Shown here: positions 37,345 to 44,319 of the stretch, one piece after another | Layout of the letters: every line of letters starts with the position of its first letter | How positions within the stretch are numbered: the first letter of the stretch is position 1 | Assembly: GCF_029051645.1 (NCBI RefSeq) | Contig: NZ_JAACFS010000001.1 | Span: forward strand, 1-64,000 | Direction of reading: 5' to 3' | DNA: 64,000 bases | Source: Bradyrhizobium sp. CSA112 | GTDB taxonomy: Bacteria; Pseudomonadota; Alphaproteobacteria; Rhizobiales; Xanthobacteraceae | Program-made: the position numbers and the translations under genes | Notes under the pieces: generated by a model | Seen by the model: the letters and a program-made list of their open reading frames with translations, nothing else | Told to the model about the DNA's origin: nothing | The model's database searches: none

Positions 37345-37538
37345 GGCTGTTGCTCTCTTCCCACACCACCAGTGGAGCCCTCGGTAAATGCGAGATCGGG
37401 CCGCAGCTTGCGTATAGTTCTGGCCGCCTCTCTGCACATGAACCGAAGACCATTGGGGCCAATTCCACTATTCTCTGCGGCGACTTCTTCAAGCGCCAGC
37501 GTGAAGGAAGCGATCTCTTCGAGTTCTGTGACGCTCAT
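37341..37538 (-). CDS. Phage small hypothetical protein (65 aa)
   Basis: MSVTELEEIASFTLALEEVA begins an acidic helical protein. It is coupled by ATGA to both the methylase gene upstream and the next gene downstream. No domain recognised. Confidence 0.6.
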   Translation of the reverse strand: MSVTELEEIASFTLALEEVAAENSGIGPNGLRFMCREAARTIRKLRPDLAFTEGSTGGVGREQQP

Positions 37539-38266
37539 AGCCCGAAAGCCTCCTGCTTGATGGATTTGGTGGCCTCGCCAAATAGGCTGGGGCGAGCAAG
37601 TTCTTCGGCGATCCGTTTGCAGGCTGTATCGAAATGTTTGGGATCAATTTCGATGCCGAAGAACTTGCGGCCCAGTTTGACGGCGGCCACACCCGTCGTC
37701 CCGCTTCCCATAAACGGGTCGAGCACTATCCAGTCTTGGTGACTCAATGCGGAGATCAGGAACTCAAGTACAAGAACTGGTTTTTCTGTTGGATGAACCA
37801 TTTCAGATGATGCGACTCTTTTCGATCTAACGATATTGAGTGGCCTTGTGTCGTTGACCTTCATGAGGTGTCTTGCTGGAGCAGAAACATAGATCAGTTC
37901 ATGCGAGTTTCCGAAATGAGACAGGTTTCCCTTTCCGAGGTCATTTTTGTCCCAAATGACGCAATTGCAGGGCGGGAAAAGGTGTTCAAATGCCGCATGG
38001 ACGTCGCGCCACACGTCCCATCTGGTGAATAAGCCAAGCGTTTTGGGGTCGCACAAGGCCAACGCTGGCGCGAGGTGGAGCAGCATCCTTCGGAATTCTA
38101 CTGGCCCGTCGGCGTGCACCTTGCCCCGAGTGTTATAGGGCTTGTAATTCAATCCATAAGGCGGGTCAGTAACCACGGCATCCACCTTGCCAAGCGTTGG
38201 CATTATATCTCGACAGTCCCCGAGATAAAGTTCAACGCCTTCAGCCAATGTTTCCTTGCGCGTCAC
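37535..38266 (-). CDS. Phage orphan DNA methyltransferase (N6-A/N4-C, beta type)
   Basis: A 243-residue amino-methyltransferase. The catalytic motif DPPYG lies early (near residue 34) and the SAM motif DPFMGSGTTGVAAV late (near residue 183), which is the beta-class order. HPTEKPVLVLEFLI is another family motif. It begins at GTG with a GTGA overlap. No restriction endonuclease is nearby, so it is an orphan. It could protect phage DNA from host restriction or alter expression. Recognition sequence cannot be read. Confidence 0.88.
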   Translation of the reverse strand: MTRKETLAEGVELYLGDCRDIMPTLGKVDAVVTDPPYGLNYKPYNTRGKVHADGPVEFRRMLLHLAPALALCDPKTLGLFTRWDVWRDVHAAFEHLFPPCNCVIWDKNDLGKGNLSHFGNSHELIYVSAPARHLMKVNDTRPLNIVRSKRVASSEMVHPTEKPVLVLEFLISALSHQDWIVLDPFMGSGTTGVAAVKLGRKFFGIEIDPKHFDTACKRIAEELARPSLFGEATKSIKQEAFGL

Positions 38267-38544
38267 TGGGGGTCTTTCGGTGTGGACACAGCAGCCGGGA
38301 AGTCCTCGGGATCAAGTATCTCGCCTGGGTCTAATGCCGCGTTGGCGCCTTCGTCGGTAAGATAAAAGTGGACCATCTTGCCGCCGCCCTTCTCCCGCTC
38401 AGCGAGGCCGCGCCGGCACATATCATTCCATTCATCCTCGCTCGGGGTATCGATCGAAGTGAAATACCTGTTGCGGTAGGACCGCTTGCGCTCGCCGTCG
38501 AGGCCGAGAGCGTGGCGCGCCATTTTGCGTTGGGATGGTGTCAT
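38263..38544 (-). CDS. Phage hypothetical protein (93 aa)
   Basis: Starts MTPSQRKMARHALGLDGERK and contains SYRNRYFTSIDTPSEDEWNDM and KMVHFYLTDEGANAAL. Such proteins occur in many alphaproteobacterial phages (recall, not searched). It shares an ATGA with the gene before and a GTGA with the methylase. Function unknown. Confidence 0.65.
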   Translation of the reverse strand: MTPSQRKMARHALGLDGERKRSYRNRYFTSIDTPSEDEWNDMCRRGLAEREKGGGKMVHFYLTDEGANAALDPGEILDPEDFPAAVSTPKDPQ

Positions 38545-39077
38545 GGAGTGTTTCTTTCTTGCGAAGACAGCGCGGATACCTTGAAGTTGGCTAAGAGGTC
38601 TCGCGCCAACTCCGCACTAGCTCTTTCCTTGAGCCCGGTTGTCCAAAGAAAGTTGGCTAGCGTATCTGCGCTGATAGGCCGCCCATAAGTAGCGGCGGGT
38701 TGCGGACCATCAGCCAAAACGGCGTGACAGGTGGCACAGGTTCGATTTTGTGCAATCGTCTTTAGGGATTCGCGGAGAAGTGACGTTATCGACTCCGGCA
38801 CGCCGTCCCAGTCATCGCCATCGATTGCATTGGTGTATTCAAACAGGAAGTCTTCTGGCGCCGTTGCCAGTTCACCCGGCGCAGGGCAGATGCCTTCCCC
38901 GGCAGCCCACAACGCGAAGCGCAGCGCCTCGTAAATAAAACTGAGGGTCGCTTCTCTTTCCCGATCGCGTTTCAGTGCCTCTTTTGCAGTATTCACCTTC
39001 GCCATCCGCGCCGCTCGTATTTCGTGGCAAGTACAGGAGCCAAAATTTCCCGCCTCGCAACCAGACAAATGTTTCAT
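38541..39077 (-). CDS. Phage hypothetical protein with CxxC pairs (178 aa)
   Basis: From MKHLSGCEAG. Cysteine pairs near the N-terminus (CEAGNFGSCTC) and in the middle (CATCHAVLADG) could bind zinc. The rest is helical and charged. It is coupled on both sides by ATGA overlaps. The reading frame extends 23 codons further upstream, but the downstream ATG matches the stop overlap. Confidence 0.6.
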   Translation of the reverse strand: MKHLSGCEAGNFGSCTCHEIRAARMAKVNTAKEALKRDREREATLSFIYEALRFALWAAGEGICPAPGELATAPEDFLFEYTNAIDGDDWDGVPESITSLLRESLKTIAQNRTCATCHAVLADGPQPAATYGRPISADTLANFLWTTGLKERASAELARDLLANFKVSALSSQERNTP

Positions 39078-39262
39078 TTGGGAGCCTCGCGATGTGGGCG
39101 CGACAGGGCGGTATCGTCCAAGAGTTTTCGCCATTCGACGGAACACTCTCGCTCGGCAGCAGTCATTTTTGCTCGCGCCGCGGCGAGTTCGGATTCGAGC
39201 CTATGATATTCCTCGCGGGCATCACGGTAGCGCTTGTGCGCGCTTTCGTATGTGATGCTCAT
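39074..39262 (-). CDS. Phage coiled-coil miniprotein (62 aa)
   Basis: MSITYESAHKRYRDAREEYH starts an almost entirely helical, highly charged protein that probably forms a coiled coil. ATGA overlaps join it to both neighbours. Confidence 0.6.
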   Translation of the reverse strand: MSITYESAHKRYRDAREEYHRLESELAAARAKMTAAERECSVEWRKLLDDTALSRPHREAPK

Positions 39263-39432
39263 GTCTGGCGCTCCGGAGAGGGAAGCGCGGATAGCTTTTC
39301 GGCATCAAGCTCCAGTGCGCGGTCCATGCAGCGGCGACAAACGTTGTCGAACTCCATGCTGTTGATGCCCCCGCACGCGGAGCAGCGCCATTTCGTGCGC
39401 ATGTGCGCTGTATCGTCTTCCTGCTCACGCAT
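39259..39432 (-). CDS. Phage zinc-ribbon protein (57 aa)
   Basis: From MREQEDDTAHM. Two CxxC pairs (CSACGG and CRRC) separated by about 13 residues make a zinc ribbon. It overlaps the preceding gene by eight bases and the next by ATGA. A longer frame upstream (39486) lies inside the preceding gene and is less likely. Confidence 0.6.
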   Translation of the reverse strand: MREQEDDTAHMRTKWRCSACGGINSMEFDNVCRRCMDRALELDAEKLSALPSPERQT

Positions 39433-39847
39433 GGCTCTTGCCCTCCGTCGATGACACCGAGGATAGGGCGGCGTTCGCGGCATCAAGCATTTCGCGCGGC
39501 GAGAAATCGGGGGCAGCCGCGAAACCTAATTCCATCTCAGCGGCGGCTTTCGCCATCTTCGCAACGGCCACCAGGGCAAGATCTGGCGATCGTTGGGCAG
39601 GATCGACACCCTTTGAGAGCGCACACCCAAAGAGTTCGCACCCGCGATTATCGCAGTCCTCACAGTTTGGCGGTGTCGCCGCTTGAGCGTTGAGGACGGC
39701 AATATCACGGGCGGCCTTCTGCGCAATATCCTCGTTCATCACAGTCGCATGTGACGTGCCGTATATTTCCGGGTCGCGCTTGTTCTTCATTGCACGAAGA
39801 ACGATGGCTTCCACGGTGTCAGGAGAGCACTTGTGAGGTTCGGTCAT
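39425..39847 (-). CDS. Phage hypothetical protein with clustered cysteines (140 aa)
   Basis: MTEPHKCSPDTVEAI starts a mostly helical protein. Four cysteines lie close together (NCEDCDNRGCELFGC, residues 61-75) and may bind a metal. A strong AGGGGGAG site lies before the ATG. No family recognised. Confidence 0.6.
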   Translation of the reverse strand: MTEPHKCSPDTVEAIVLRAMKNKRDPEIYGTSHATVMNEDIAQKAARDIAVLNAQAATPPNCEDCDNRGCELFGCALSKGVDPAQRSPDLALVAVAKMAKAAAEMELGFAAAPDFSPREMLDAANAALSSVSSTEGKSHA

Positions 39848-39850
39848 GCG

Positions 39851-40003
39851 TTAACTCCCCCTATAGCCGTTCGAAGCCGCCTCGATCGCAAGCGCGGCTC
39901 CTGCAAACAAAATCCCCACCGCCAGAAAGAACAGCGGCGGCCAGATCAGATACAGCGCCGTAACAACAGTGATTAGCGATAGCCAGATGCGAGCAGAGTT
40001 CAC
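39851..40003 (-). CDS. Phage membrane miniprotein (50 aa)
   Basis: From GTG 40003 (NSARIWLSLITVVTALYLI), with two adjacent hydrophobic segments (LSLITVVTALYLIWPPLFF; AVGILFAGAALAIEA). GTGA overlap with the next miniprotein upstream. Part of a run of tiny coupled membrane genes. Confidence 0.55.
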   Translation of the reverse strand: MNSARIWLSLITVVTALYLIWPPLFFLAVGILFAGAALAIEAASNGYRGS

Positions 40004-40110
40004 TGGCAAAATCCTTTCGTCAGAGAAGCCAAAGCCCACCCGAGGGCTAATGTTGCGATGAACATAACGGCCAAGATCGCGTATCCTGTAATTGGTCCAC
40101 GTCGGATCAT
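40000..40110 (-). CDS. Phage membrane miniprotein (36 aa)
   Basis: MIRRGPITGYAILAVMFIAT starts a protein with one span and a basic head (positive-inside). It is coupled to both neighbours (ATGA at 40107-40110 and GTGA at 40000-40003). Confidence 0.55.
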   Translation of the reverse strand: MIRRGPITGYAILAVMFIATLALGWALASLTKGFCQ

Positions 40111-40199
40111 TTGAAAAAATCCAAGATCGGCCCGAAATTCCCGCTGTAAAGCTTGAGGGCGACGAGCGCCGCGCCGATGATCAAAAGCCATTTCGTCAT
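40107..40199 (-). CDS. Phage membrane miniprotein (30 aa)
   Basis: MTKWLLIIGAALVALKLYSG followed by NFGPILDFFK. One hydrophobic span. The start overlaps the stop of the 24-residue gene before it (ATGA 40196-40199). The stop forms ATGA with the next gene. Confidence 0.5.
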   Translation of the reverse strand: MTKWLLIIGAALVALKLYSGNFGPILDFFK

Positions 40200-40270
40200 T
40201 GCCGGTCCTCCCAACACATCCAAAACCAGGCCGCGAAGAAGATTTCAGGAATCGGGGATATCGGGGTCAT
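40196..40270 (-). CDS. Phage miniprotein, aromatic and hydrophobic (24 aa)
   Basis: MTPISPIPEIFFAAWFWMCW and then EDRQ. The centre is hydrophobic and could lie at or in the membrane. ATGA overlaps on both sides are the main support, as it is too short for composition tests. Confidence 0.4.
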   Translation of the reverse strand: MTPISPIPEIFFAAWFWMCWEDRQ

Positions 40271-40311
40271 GGACTTGCCCTCATGGGCTGAATGCGTGGA
40301 GGTGTGGTCAT
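40267..40311 (-). CDS. Very short coupled reading frame (14 aa)
   Basis: MTTPPRIQPMRASP, between two ATGA junctions. It may serve mainly to couple translation of its neighbours instead of making a useful peptide. Confidence 0.25.
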   Translation of the reverse strand: MTTPPRIQPMRASP

Positions 40312-40463
40312 GATCGTTCGATCTCCAACATGGAAAAGAAAAGCCCGAGCAGCCAGCCCAAGCCGAGCGCGGCAAAAATCTGCACAGCGCGGCCGGTGTC
40401 GAAATAGACCGCAGTCGAGAAATTTGCGGCCTGGAATAAAACTATCAGCGCCATGAGCCTCAT
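40308..40463 (-). CDS. Phage membrane miniprotein (51 aa)
   Basis: MRLMALIVLFQAANFSTAVY starts the protein, with a second hydrophobic stretch (FAALGLGWLLGLFFSML). A GGGGGATCGGGG site precedes the ATG. Its stop overlaps the next start by ATGA. Confidence 0.5.
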   Translation of the reverse strand: MRLMALIVLFQAANFSTAVYFDTGRAVQIFAALGLGWLLGLFFSMLEIERS

Positions 40464-40479
40464 CCCCGATCCCCCTTCA

Positions 40480-40563
40480 TCATCGCGACACTGGCGTAAG
40501 CGCCACCGCGACCGCCGCGTTGAACATCAGCCAGAGCATCACGAGGTGCCAAAGCGTGATCAT
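40480..40563 (-). CDS. Phage membrane miniprotein (27 aa)
   Basis: MITLWHLVMLWLMFNAAVAV then ALTPVSR, one hydrophobic span. TGATG overlap with the 63-residue gene before it. A seven-codon frame (40460-40483) bridges to the 51-residue gene. Confidence 0.45.
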   Translation of the reverse strand: MITLWHLVMLWLMFNAAVAVALTPVSR

Positions 40564-40754
40564 CACGCGACCTTCGCGAACCGACTGGTGACGAGCTGCA
40601 TCACGTTCAAAATCGAATAGAGTTCTTGCTCGCGGCCGACGAACGAGCGCGGATCTGCGTTTGACAATTCGAGGAGCCAGGTTGCATCGTGGCGCAGTGA
40701 CGACAGAACGGCGTCGGTATCACTCGGCTCTTCGCTGAGAATGATCGTGGTCAT
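40563..40754 (-). CDS. Phage hypothetical protein (63 aa)
   Basis: MTTIILSEEPSDTDAVLSSL begins an acidic helical soluble protein that ends VMQLVTSRFAKVA. Coupled by ATGA (40751-40754) and TGATG (40561-40565). Unknown function. Confidence 0.55.
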   Translation of the reverse strand: MTTIILSEEPSDTDAVLSSLRHDATWLLELSNADPRSFVGREQELYSILNVMQLVTSRFAKVA

Positions 40755-40912
40755 TGTGCTGCCCCCATTTCGAAATCGACTGCCTTCAGTTGCTCCTCGA
40801 ACTCATAATCGAGGCGCGTTTCCTCAATGCGCTTCCAGCGCTCCACCGGGTTCAAGGGCCAGAGAAGATTCCATTGAGCTTTGAGGATGTCGGCGAGTTG
40901 CTCGTTGCTCAT
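40751..40912 (-). CDS. Phage hypothetical protein (53 aa)
   Basis: MSNEQLADILKAQWNLLWPL then NPVERWKRIEETRLDYEFEE: an amphipathic helical protein. ATGA overlaps on both sides. No domain recognised. Confidence 0.55.
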   Translation of the reverse strand: MSNEQLADILKAQWNLLWPLNPVERWKRIEETRLDYEFEEQLKAVDFEMGAAQ

Positions 40913-40983
40913 ATCGTCACCGCGATCAAAGCACCGATTGCAAAGAAGATGACTAGCCCGAAGATGCCTTCATAGATGTCCAT
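40909..40983 (-). CDS. Phage single-span miniprotein (24 aa)
   Basis: MDIYEGIFGLVIFFAIGALI then AVTI. Nearly all of it is one membrane span with an acidic head. TGATG overlap with the operon's first gene and ATGA with the next. Confidence 0.45.
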   Translation of the reverse strand: MDIYEGIFGLVIFFAIGALIAVTI

Positions 40984-41231
40984 CACGCTGCCACCTCGAC
41001 GCCAACGCCGGCCTCGGCCATCAGCTCATCGGTGCAGTCGAAAACGTAGCCGCCCTCGATGTGCTGGATGAACGCGATGTTGGTGTATTCGCCGGAGCTG
41101 ATGCGGGCGACGACCCCGCGGCGGGTGATCTCGGGATCGACAACGGCCTCTAGGCCGCGCTTCCCGAAGTCGATCATCACGACGTAATAGGAGTGGCTGG
41201 CGTGCTGAGTGGTGCTGCAATGTGCGGGCAT
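40983..41231 (-). CDS. First gene of the phage leftward operon (82 aa)
   Basis: MPAHCSTTQHASHSYYVVMI begins a small soluble protein with beta character (GGYVFDCTDEL). GGGGAG lies before the ATG. Just upstream are the operator-like repeats at 41272-41350, so it should be the first gene repressed in the lysogen. Function unknown. Confidence 0.6.
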   Translation of the reverse strand: MPAHCSTTQHASHSYYVVMIDFGKRGLEAVVDPEITRRGVVARISSGEYTNIAFIQHIEGGYVFDCTDELMAEAGVGVEVAA

Positions 41232-41271
41232 CTGATTTGCTCCCCGGCTCGATCTGATGGGAGCAACCTAC

Positions 41272-41350
41272 TTCAGACTTTCTGAAATCGCAATAGAGGA
41301 TTTCATGATTTCTGAAATTATTTCTCGCCCGTAATTCCACGGTTTCTGAA
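41272..41350. promoter_or_regulatory. Operator-like repeats of the leftward promoter
   Basis: Three sites: TTCAGACTTTCTGAA (41272-41286, perfect palindrome around three bases), TTCATGATTTCTGAA (41302-41316), and a weaker one ending TTTCTGAA (41343-41350). Spacing is about 30 and 34 bases, roughly three helical turns. A matching perfect site lies upstream of the Cro-like gene. They are the likely binding sites of the XRE repressor and/or Cro. Confidence 0.65.
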
Positions 41351-41477
41351 AGATGCAACTTTACATAACGGAATCAGCGTGACACGCTTTCGTCCACAAC
41401 CCGACACAATCGATTCACGGGGCGGGCTGTTCTATATATGTTCTATGGGGTAAAATTAAAAATAGTGGGGTAGTGCG

Positions 41478-41666
41478 ATGGGAATGGGAATGCCTCTAGG
41501 CTGGCACCGCCGAGCCGCAATCATCCTAGCCGGCCAACTGCCAGATAATACCGCGGACGCTCTATTGGTCCTGCAAGCCGTCAGGGAGCTGATTGATACT
41601 TTCCTGGTCGATCACCCTGACGAGGGCGCCCGAAGGGCCACAAACGTCATACCATTCGCTGGTTAA
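41478..41666 (+). CDS. Phage small hypothetical protein between operators and repressor (62 aa)
   Basis: MGMGMPLGWHRRAAIILAGQ then LPDNTADALLVLQAVRELID. GTGGGGT lies before the ATG and a TAAAAT box lies about 25 bases upstream. It converges with the repressor gene (four-base overlap of 3' ends). It could be an early or lysogenic accessory gene. No domain recognised. Confidence 0.5.
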   Translation: MGMGMPLGWHRRAAIILAGQLPDNTADALLVLQAVRELIDTFLVDHPDEGARRATNVIPFAG

Positions 41667-41968
41667 CGCTGGGTGCCCACTAGGCCAGCGGCTTCTGCCT
41701 CTTCCAGGCGGCGCCGCAGGTCCACCGTCATGCCATCCATAACGCCCCTTAGGATATAGTCTGTGGTCAGGCCGGGAACTCGTTCGGCCATCTGGATCGC
41801 CGCATTGAGCGAGATCCTGACGCCGTTTTCATAATTACTGAGCTGGGGGAGTGTCCATCCCATCCGCTTCGCCCATCTTGATGAATTAGTCTCGCCCTCT
41901 GCCAAGCGAATCAAGCGCAATCGCGTAGCCATCGGGCTAAATTTCCCGCCGCTTTGCTTGGTATGCAT
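41663..41968 (-). CDS. XRE-type phage repressor (CI-like)
   Basis: A 101-residue protein with an N-terminal XRE helix-turn-helix (ATRLRLIRLAEGETNSSRWA; MGWTLPQLSNYENGVRISL). The C-terminal extension is short, without a LexA-like cleavage domain, so induction would not be by self-cleavage. It lies between the two sets of operator sites, in the position of a lysogeny repressor. Confidence 0.75.
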   Translation of the reverse strand: MHTKQSGGKFSPMATRLRLIRLAEGETNSSRWAKRMGWTLPQLSNYENGVRISLNAAIQMAERVPGLTTDYILRGVMDGMTVDLRRRLEEAEAAGLVGTQR

Positions 41969-42150
41969 TTTTACGCTTTCACCATCCCCTAGGAAATTTT
42001 TGCACGCCCTCTGAATAATTCAAAGGCGGAAATGCGATGTTTTGGTCACACGCCTTGGAACCATTCTAATCACGGATGCGTGACCATGCAGATTTCATGG
42101 TCCTACATGAACGCAGAAATTCATATTTCTTTTTTCTGAATGCTTGCATG

Positions 42151-42165
42151 TTCAGAACTTCTGAA
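42151..42165. promoter_or_regulatory. Operator-like palindrome upstream of the Cro-like gene
   Basis: TTCAGAACTTCTGAA is a perfect inverted repeat and shares both arms with the site at 41272. It lies 14 bases before the Cro-like start. A half-site (TTTCTGAA) is at 42133-42140. Confidence 0.65.
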
Positions 42166-42178
42166 ATATAAGGGGTTC

Positions 42179-42403
42179 ATGGACACGGATGAACTTCTCA
42201 CTGCGGACGCGGTAGTTAACGCCCTCGGCGGCACCAAAGCCGTTGCGAATTTGATTGGGCGCACGGACCCCGCTGTTTCGAATTGGCGGAAGGCCGGGAA
42301 GTTTCCCGCCTACACGTACCAGCCCCTGAAAAGCCATCTCGTATCGATCGGCAAAGACGCCCCCGATTCTCTTTGGACATCGGATTGGAAAGCTCGTGGC
42401 TGA
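42179..42403 (+). CDS. Cro/Cox-like DNA-binding protein
   Basis: About 74 residues from MDTDELLTAD. The helix-turn-helix LGGTKAVANLIGRTDPAVSN followed by WRKAGKFPA is typical of phage Cro/CII-like proteins. AAGGGG lies five bases before the ATG. It heads the rightward early operon, and the next gene starts inside its end (GTGGCTGA). Confidence 0.75.
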   Translation: MDTDELLTADAVVNALGGTKAVANLIGRTDPAVSNWRKAGKFPAYTYQPLKSHLVSIGKDAPDSLWTSDWKARG

Positions 42404-42584
42404 CGGCAACTGCTCATTCTGCGGCAAGCGTCACGATCAGGTTTTCCGGATCATCACCAGCGATGGCTGCAAGATTTGCAACGAGTGCGTTGGCCGCTGC
42501 GCCAACATCATCGCAACTGAACTCCAAAGGGTGGCGGCTGACATCATCGCGCTTCCGCCGCCACTTCCGCCTACGGAGGGATGA
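42396..42584 (+). CDS. Stand-alone ClpX-type zinc finger (62 aa)
   Basis: NCSFCGKRHDQV and then ICNECVGRCANIIATEL reproduce the C4 zinc-binding domain of ClpX, which dimerises and recruits adaptors and substrates. No AAA+ part follows. The protein starts at GTG and overlaps the Cro-like stop by eight bases. It could compete for ClpX adaptors or steer proteolysis (inference). Confidence 0.75.
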   Translation: MADGNCSFCGKRHDQVFRIITSDGCKICNECVGRCANIIATELQRVAADIIALPPPLPPTEG

Positions 42585-42585
42585 A

Positions 42586-42894
42586 ATGAGAAATTTCGGA
42601 TTTCCGAGTGAAACAACCCGGCTGATGTCGGGGGCACAACCATCAGCCGGGTCTCACATCGCGCGGGGGGCACAGCGCGATTCAAATTCGTTAGCCGGCA
42701 ATTCTCCCAGCCGGTTCAACTTGGCCGTCGTTCGCGGCGGCTCTTTTCTTCATAAGCACGAACTCAATCCAGTTCAAAAACTTGATGCGGTCTTCGATCA
42801 CCGTGAGTTCGCTGCCTGCTTCTTCGTGACTGTCTTTGGAATTTCCGTTGGTGTCCTGCTTGCGATTGCCGTCGCGTTGCTGGACTGGAGCTAA
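42586..42894 (+). CDS. Doubtful reading frame overlapping a structured region
   Basis: 102 residues with a good GGAGGG site before MRNFGF and a C-terminal hydrophobic helix (FFVTVFGISVGVLLAIAVAL), but the first third is odd in composition and contains two strong hairpins. The minus strand has a competing frame (42691-42948) that starts MKDAANDNQPLL, a common alphaproteobacterial start. Only one is likely to be real. Confidence 0.35.
   Translation: MRNFGFPSETTRLMSGAQPSAGSHIARGAQRDSNSLAGNSPSRFNLAVVRGGSFLHKHELNPVQKLDAVFDHREFAACFFVTVFGISVGVLLAIAVALLDWS
42616..42680. other. Twin hairpins with the same loop sequence
   Basis: Hairpin 1: ACCCGGCTGATG / CATCAGCCGGGT (12 perfect pairs) with loop TCGGGGGCACAAC. 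Hairpin 2: TCGCGC / GCGCGA with loop GGGGGGCACA. Stems differ, but both loops carry GGGGGCACA. No T-tract follows, so they are not simple terminators. Confidence 0.6.
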
Positions 42895-42948
42895 CAGGCG
42901 GGGATGCCTGGTTAGAAGTGGTTGGTTGTCGTTAGCCGCGTCTTTCAT
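42691..42948 (-). CDS. Alternative minus-strand reading frame (85 aa)
   Basis: Starts MKDAANDNQPLLTRHPR and has a helical end (FLNWIEFVLMKKRAAANDG). No clear ribosome-binding site, and it opposes the direction of the whole operon. It is listed because the start resembles real proteins. Mutually exclusive with 42586-42894. Confidence 0.3.
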   Translation of the reverse strand: MKDAANDNQPLLTRHPRLLAPVQQRDGNRKQDTNGNSKDSHEEAGSELTVIEDRIKFLNWIEFVLMKKRAAANDGQVEPAGRIAG

Positions 42949-42979
42949 GTCCGAACTAAAAACATGGAAGGGTTTGCAA

Positions 42980-43342
42980 ATGGGAAAAAAGGTTCTGCCG
43001 ATGTCTGACGCTGCGTATCTGGATCAGGCCGCCCTGTGGTCGAAAGACCTCACGCGTATGAAAGCCCGAGGGCCAGGCGATACTGAAAACGCCATGCGCC
43101 AAATCGAACGTCAGTATGGAGTGGATTACGGTTTCCTCTGGTCGCTTCGATATCGCCGGGACCGACTGAGGACAATCAGCATCTCGGTCTACGAGAGCAT
43201 CAGGGCGGCTTATCGCGCAGAGTGTGCGGCACAAATGCGAAAGCTGGAACATGAAATCAAAGTCACCGAGGAAATTACCGGGGCTGATCACGCTGCTGTG
43301 CGGGCGGCTAAGGCTCTGGTGGGCACGACTGAGGGGGAATAG
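42980..43342 (+). CDS. Phage hypothetical protein (120 aa)
   Basis: From MGKKVLPMSDAAYLDQAALW, preceded by GGAAGGG. A helical protein (TENAMRQIERQYGVDYGFLW; SVYESIRAAYRAECAAQMR). The position in the early operon and the pattern suggest DNA binding, but no family is certain. In-frame upstream starts lie in the preceding region. Confidence 0.7.
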   Translation: MGKKVLPMSDAAYLDQAALWSKDLTRMKARGPGDTENAMRQIERQYGVDYGFLWSLRYRRDRLRTISISVYESIRAAYRAECAAQMRKLEHEIKVTEEITGADHAAVRAAKALVGTTEGE

Positions 43343-43345
43343 ATC

Positions 43346-43855
43346 ATGACACACGACGTTGCAGTGCATGTGCACGATCCCGACCCGCCACAAGGAACAG
43401 GCTGCGTTTGCGGCAAAGAGAAGTGGGGGGCGCAAGAATGGATACGCGTCAAACATCTCATCGGCAGGGGTCACGACGTCGCCAGTATCGCCCTGATGAT
43501 CGGGCGATCAAGGGAGCAAGTCAAAGGCAAGATCCGCTGGGAAAATATGAGTGCGGAGAAGCGGCAAGCTCGTCGTGATCGCATCAACGCCCGCAGAAAC
43601 GAAAGCGGCGAATACCGCTCCACTCCGCGACCCGACAAGCCAACCATAACCCACAGAGCGCCACCCGAGGCTCTTGCTGAGCGTGCGATGCGGCTATCAG
43701 CGCCGCAAACACTCACAGGTGCGTTCTGTGGAGACCCGCCAATCGGTTTCTCGGCACTGGACCGCAAGCTGAGTGGCAAGGCTGAAGAACCTTATATTGA
43801 TCACAGTCTCGCGCAGCTTCAGCGCAAGCCTTCGCTTGTGCCGGTGCCGGCATGA
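43346..43855 (+). CDS. Phage GcrA/SANT-like DNA-binding protein
   Basis: A 169-residue protein. The segment EWIRVKHLIGRGHDVASIAL followed by MIGRSREQVKGKIRWENM is a Myb/GcrA-type helix-turn-helix (residues about 32-70). The remainder is basic and disordered, ending VPVPA. Likely a transcription regulator. The stop overlaps the RuvC-like start by ATGA. Confidence 0.65.
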   Translation: MTHDVAVHVHDPDPPQGTGCVCGKEKWGAQEWIRVKHLIGRGHDVASIALMIGRSREQVKGKIRWENMSAEKRQARRDRINARRNESGEYRSTPRPDKPTITHRAPPEALAERAMRLSAPQTLTGAFCGDPPIGFSALDRKLSGKAEEPYIDHSLAQLQRKPSLVPVPA

Positions 43856-44319
43856 CCATCATCATGGGCGTTGATCCCGGCATCTCCGGCGCCGTCGCGT
43901 TCTACTTCCCGATGGTGCCGAGCCGCATCGCTGTCGATGACGTGCCTGTGGCCGGCGGCGAGATCAACGTGAACGAGCTCGCCCGCCTGATCCGCATTCA
44001 CCGCCCGACGCTGGCGGTTATCGAGCGCGTGTCAGCGATGCCAGGTCAAGGGGTGGTCTCCATGTTCAATTTTGGCCGCTCCTACGGCGACGTTCGCGGC
44101 GTCATTGGCGCCATGGATGTGCCTCTGCACTTCGTAACGCCGCAGAAGTGGAAGAAGCATTTCGGTCTGTCCTCCGACAAGGACGAGTGCCGGCTGCGCG
44201 CGATCCGCATGTTCCCGACTGCGGCCGAAAGCTTCAAGCTGAAGAAGCATGACGGCCGGGCCGAGGCGGCCCTGATCGCGCTCTATGGCGCTGAAGTCTT
44301 GATGAAGGTGGCGGCATGA
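43852..44319 (+). CDS. RuvC-like Holliday junction resolvase
   Basis: A 155-residue RNase-H-fold resolvase. The first acidic residue is in MGVDPGISGA (near residue 8). VIERVSAMPGQGVVSMFNFG holds the glutamate and the RuvC loop. KKHDGRAEAALIA supplies the last acidic residue. It is shorter than host RuvC and typical of phages. It lies between a DNA-binding gene and a PD-(D/E)XK nuclease in the replication-recombination block. Confidence 0.88.
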   Translation: MTIIMGVDPGISGAVAFYFPMVPSRIAVDDVPVAGGEINVNELARLIRIHRPTLAVIERVSAMPGQGVVSMFNFGRSYGDVRGVIGAMDVPLHFVTPQKWKKHFGLSSDKDECRLRAIRMFPTAAESFKLKKHDGRAEAALIALYGAEVLMKVAA

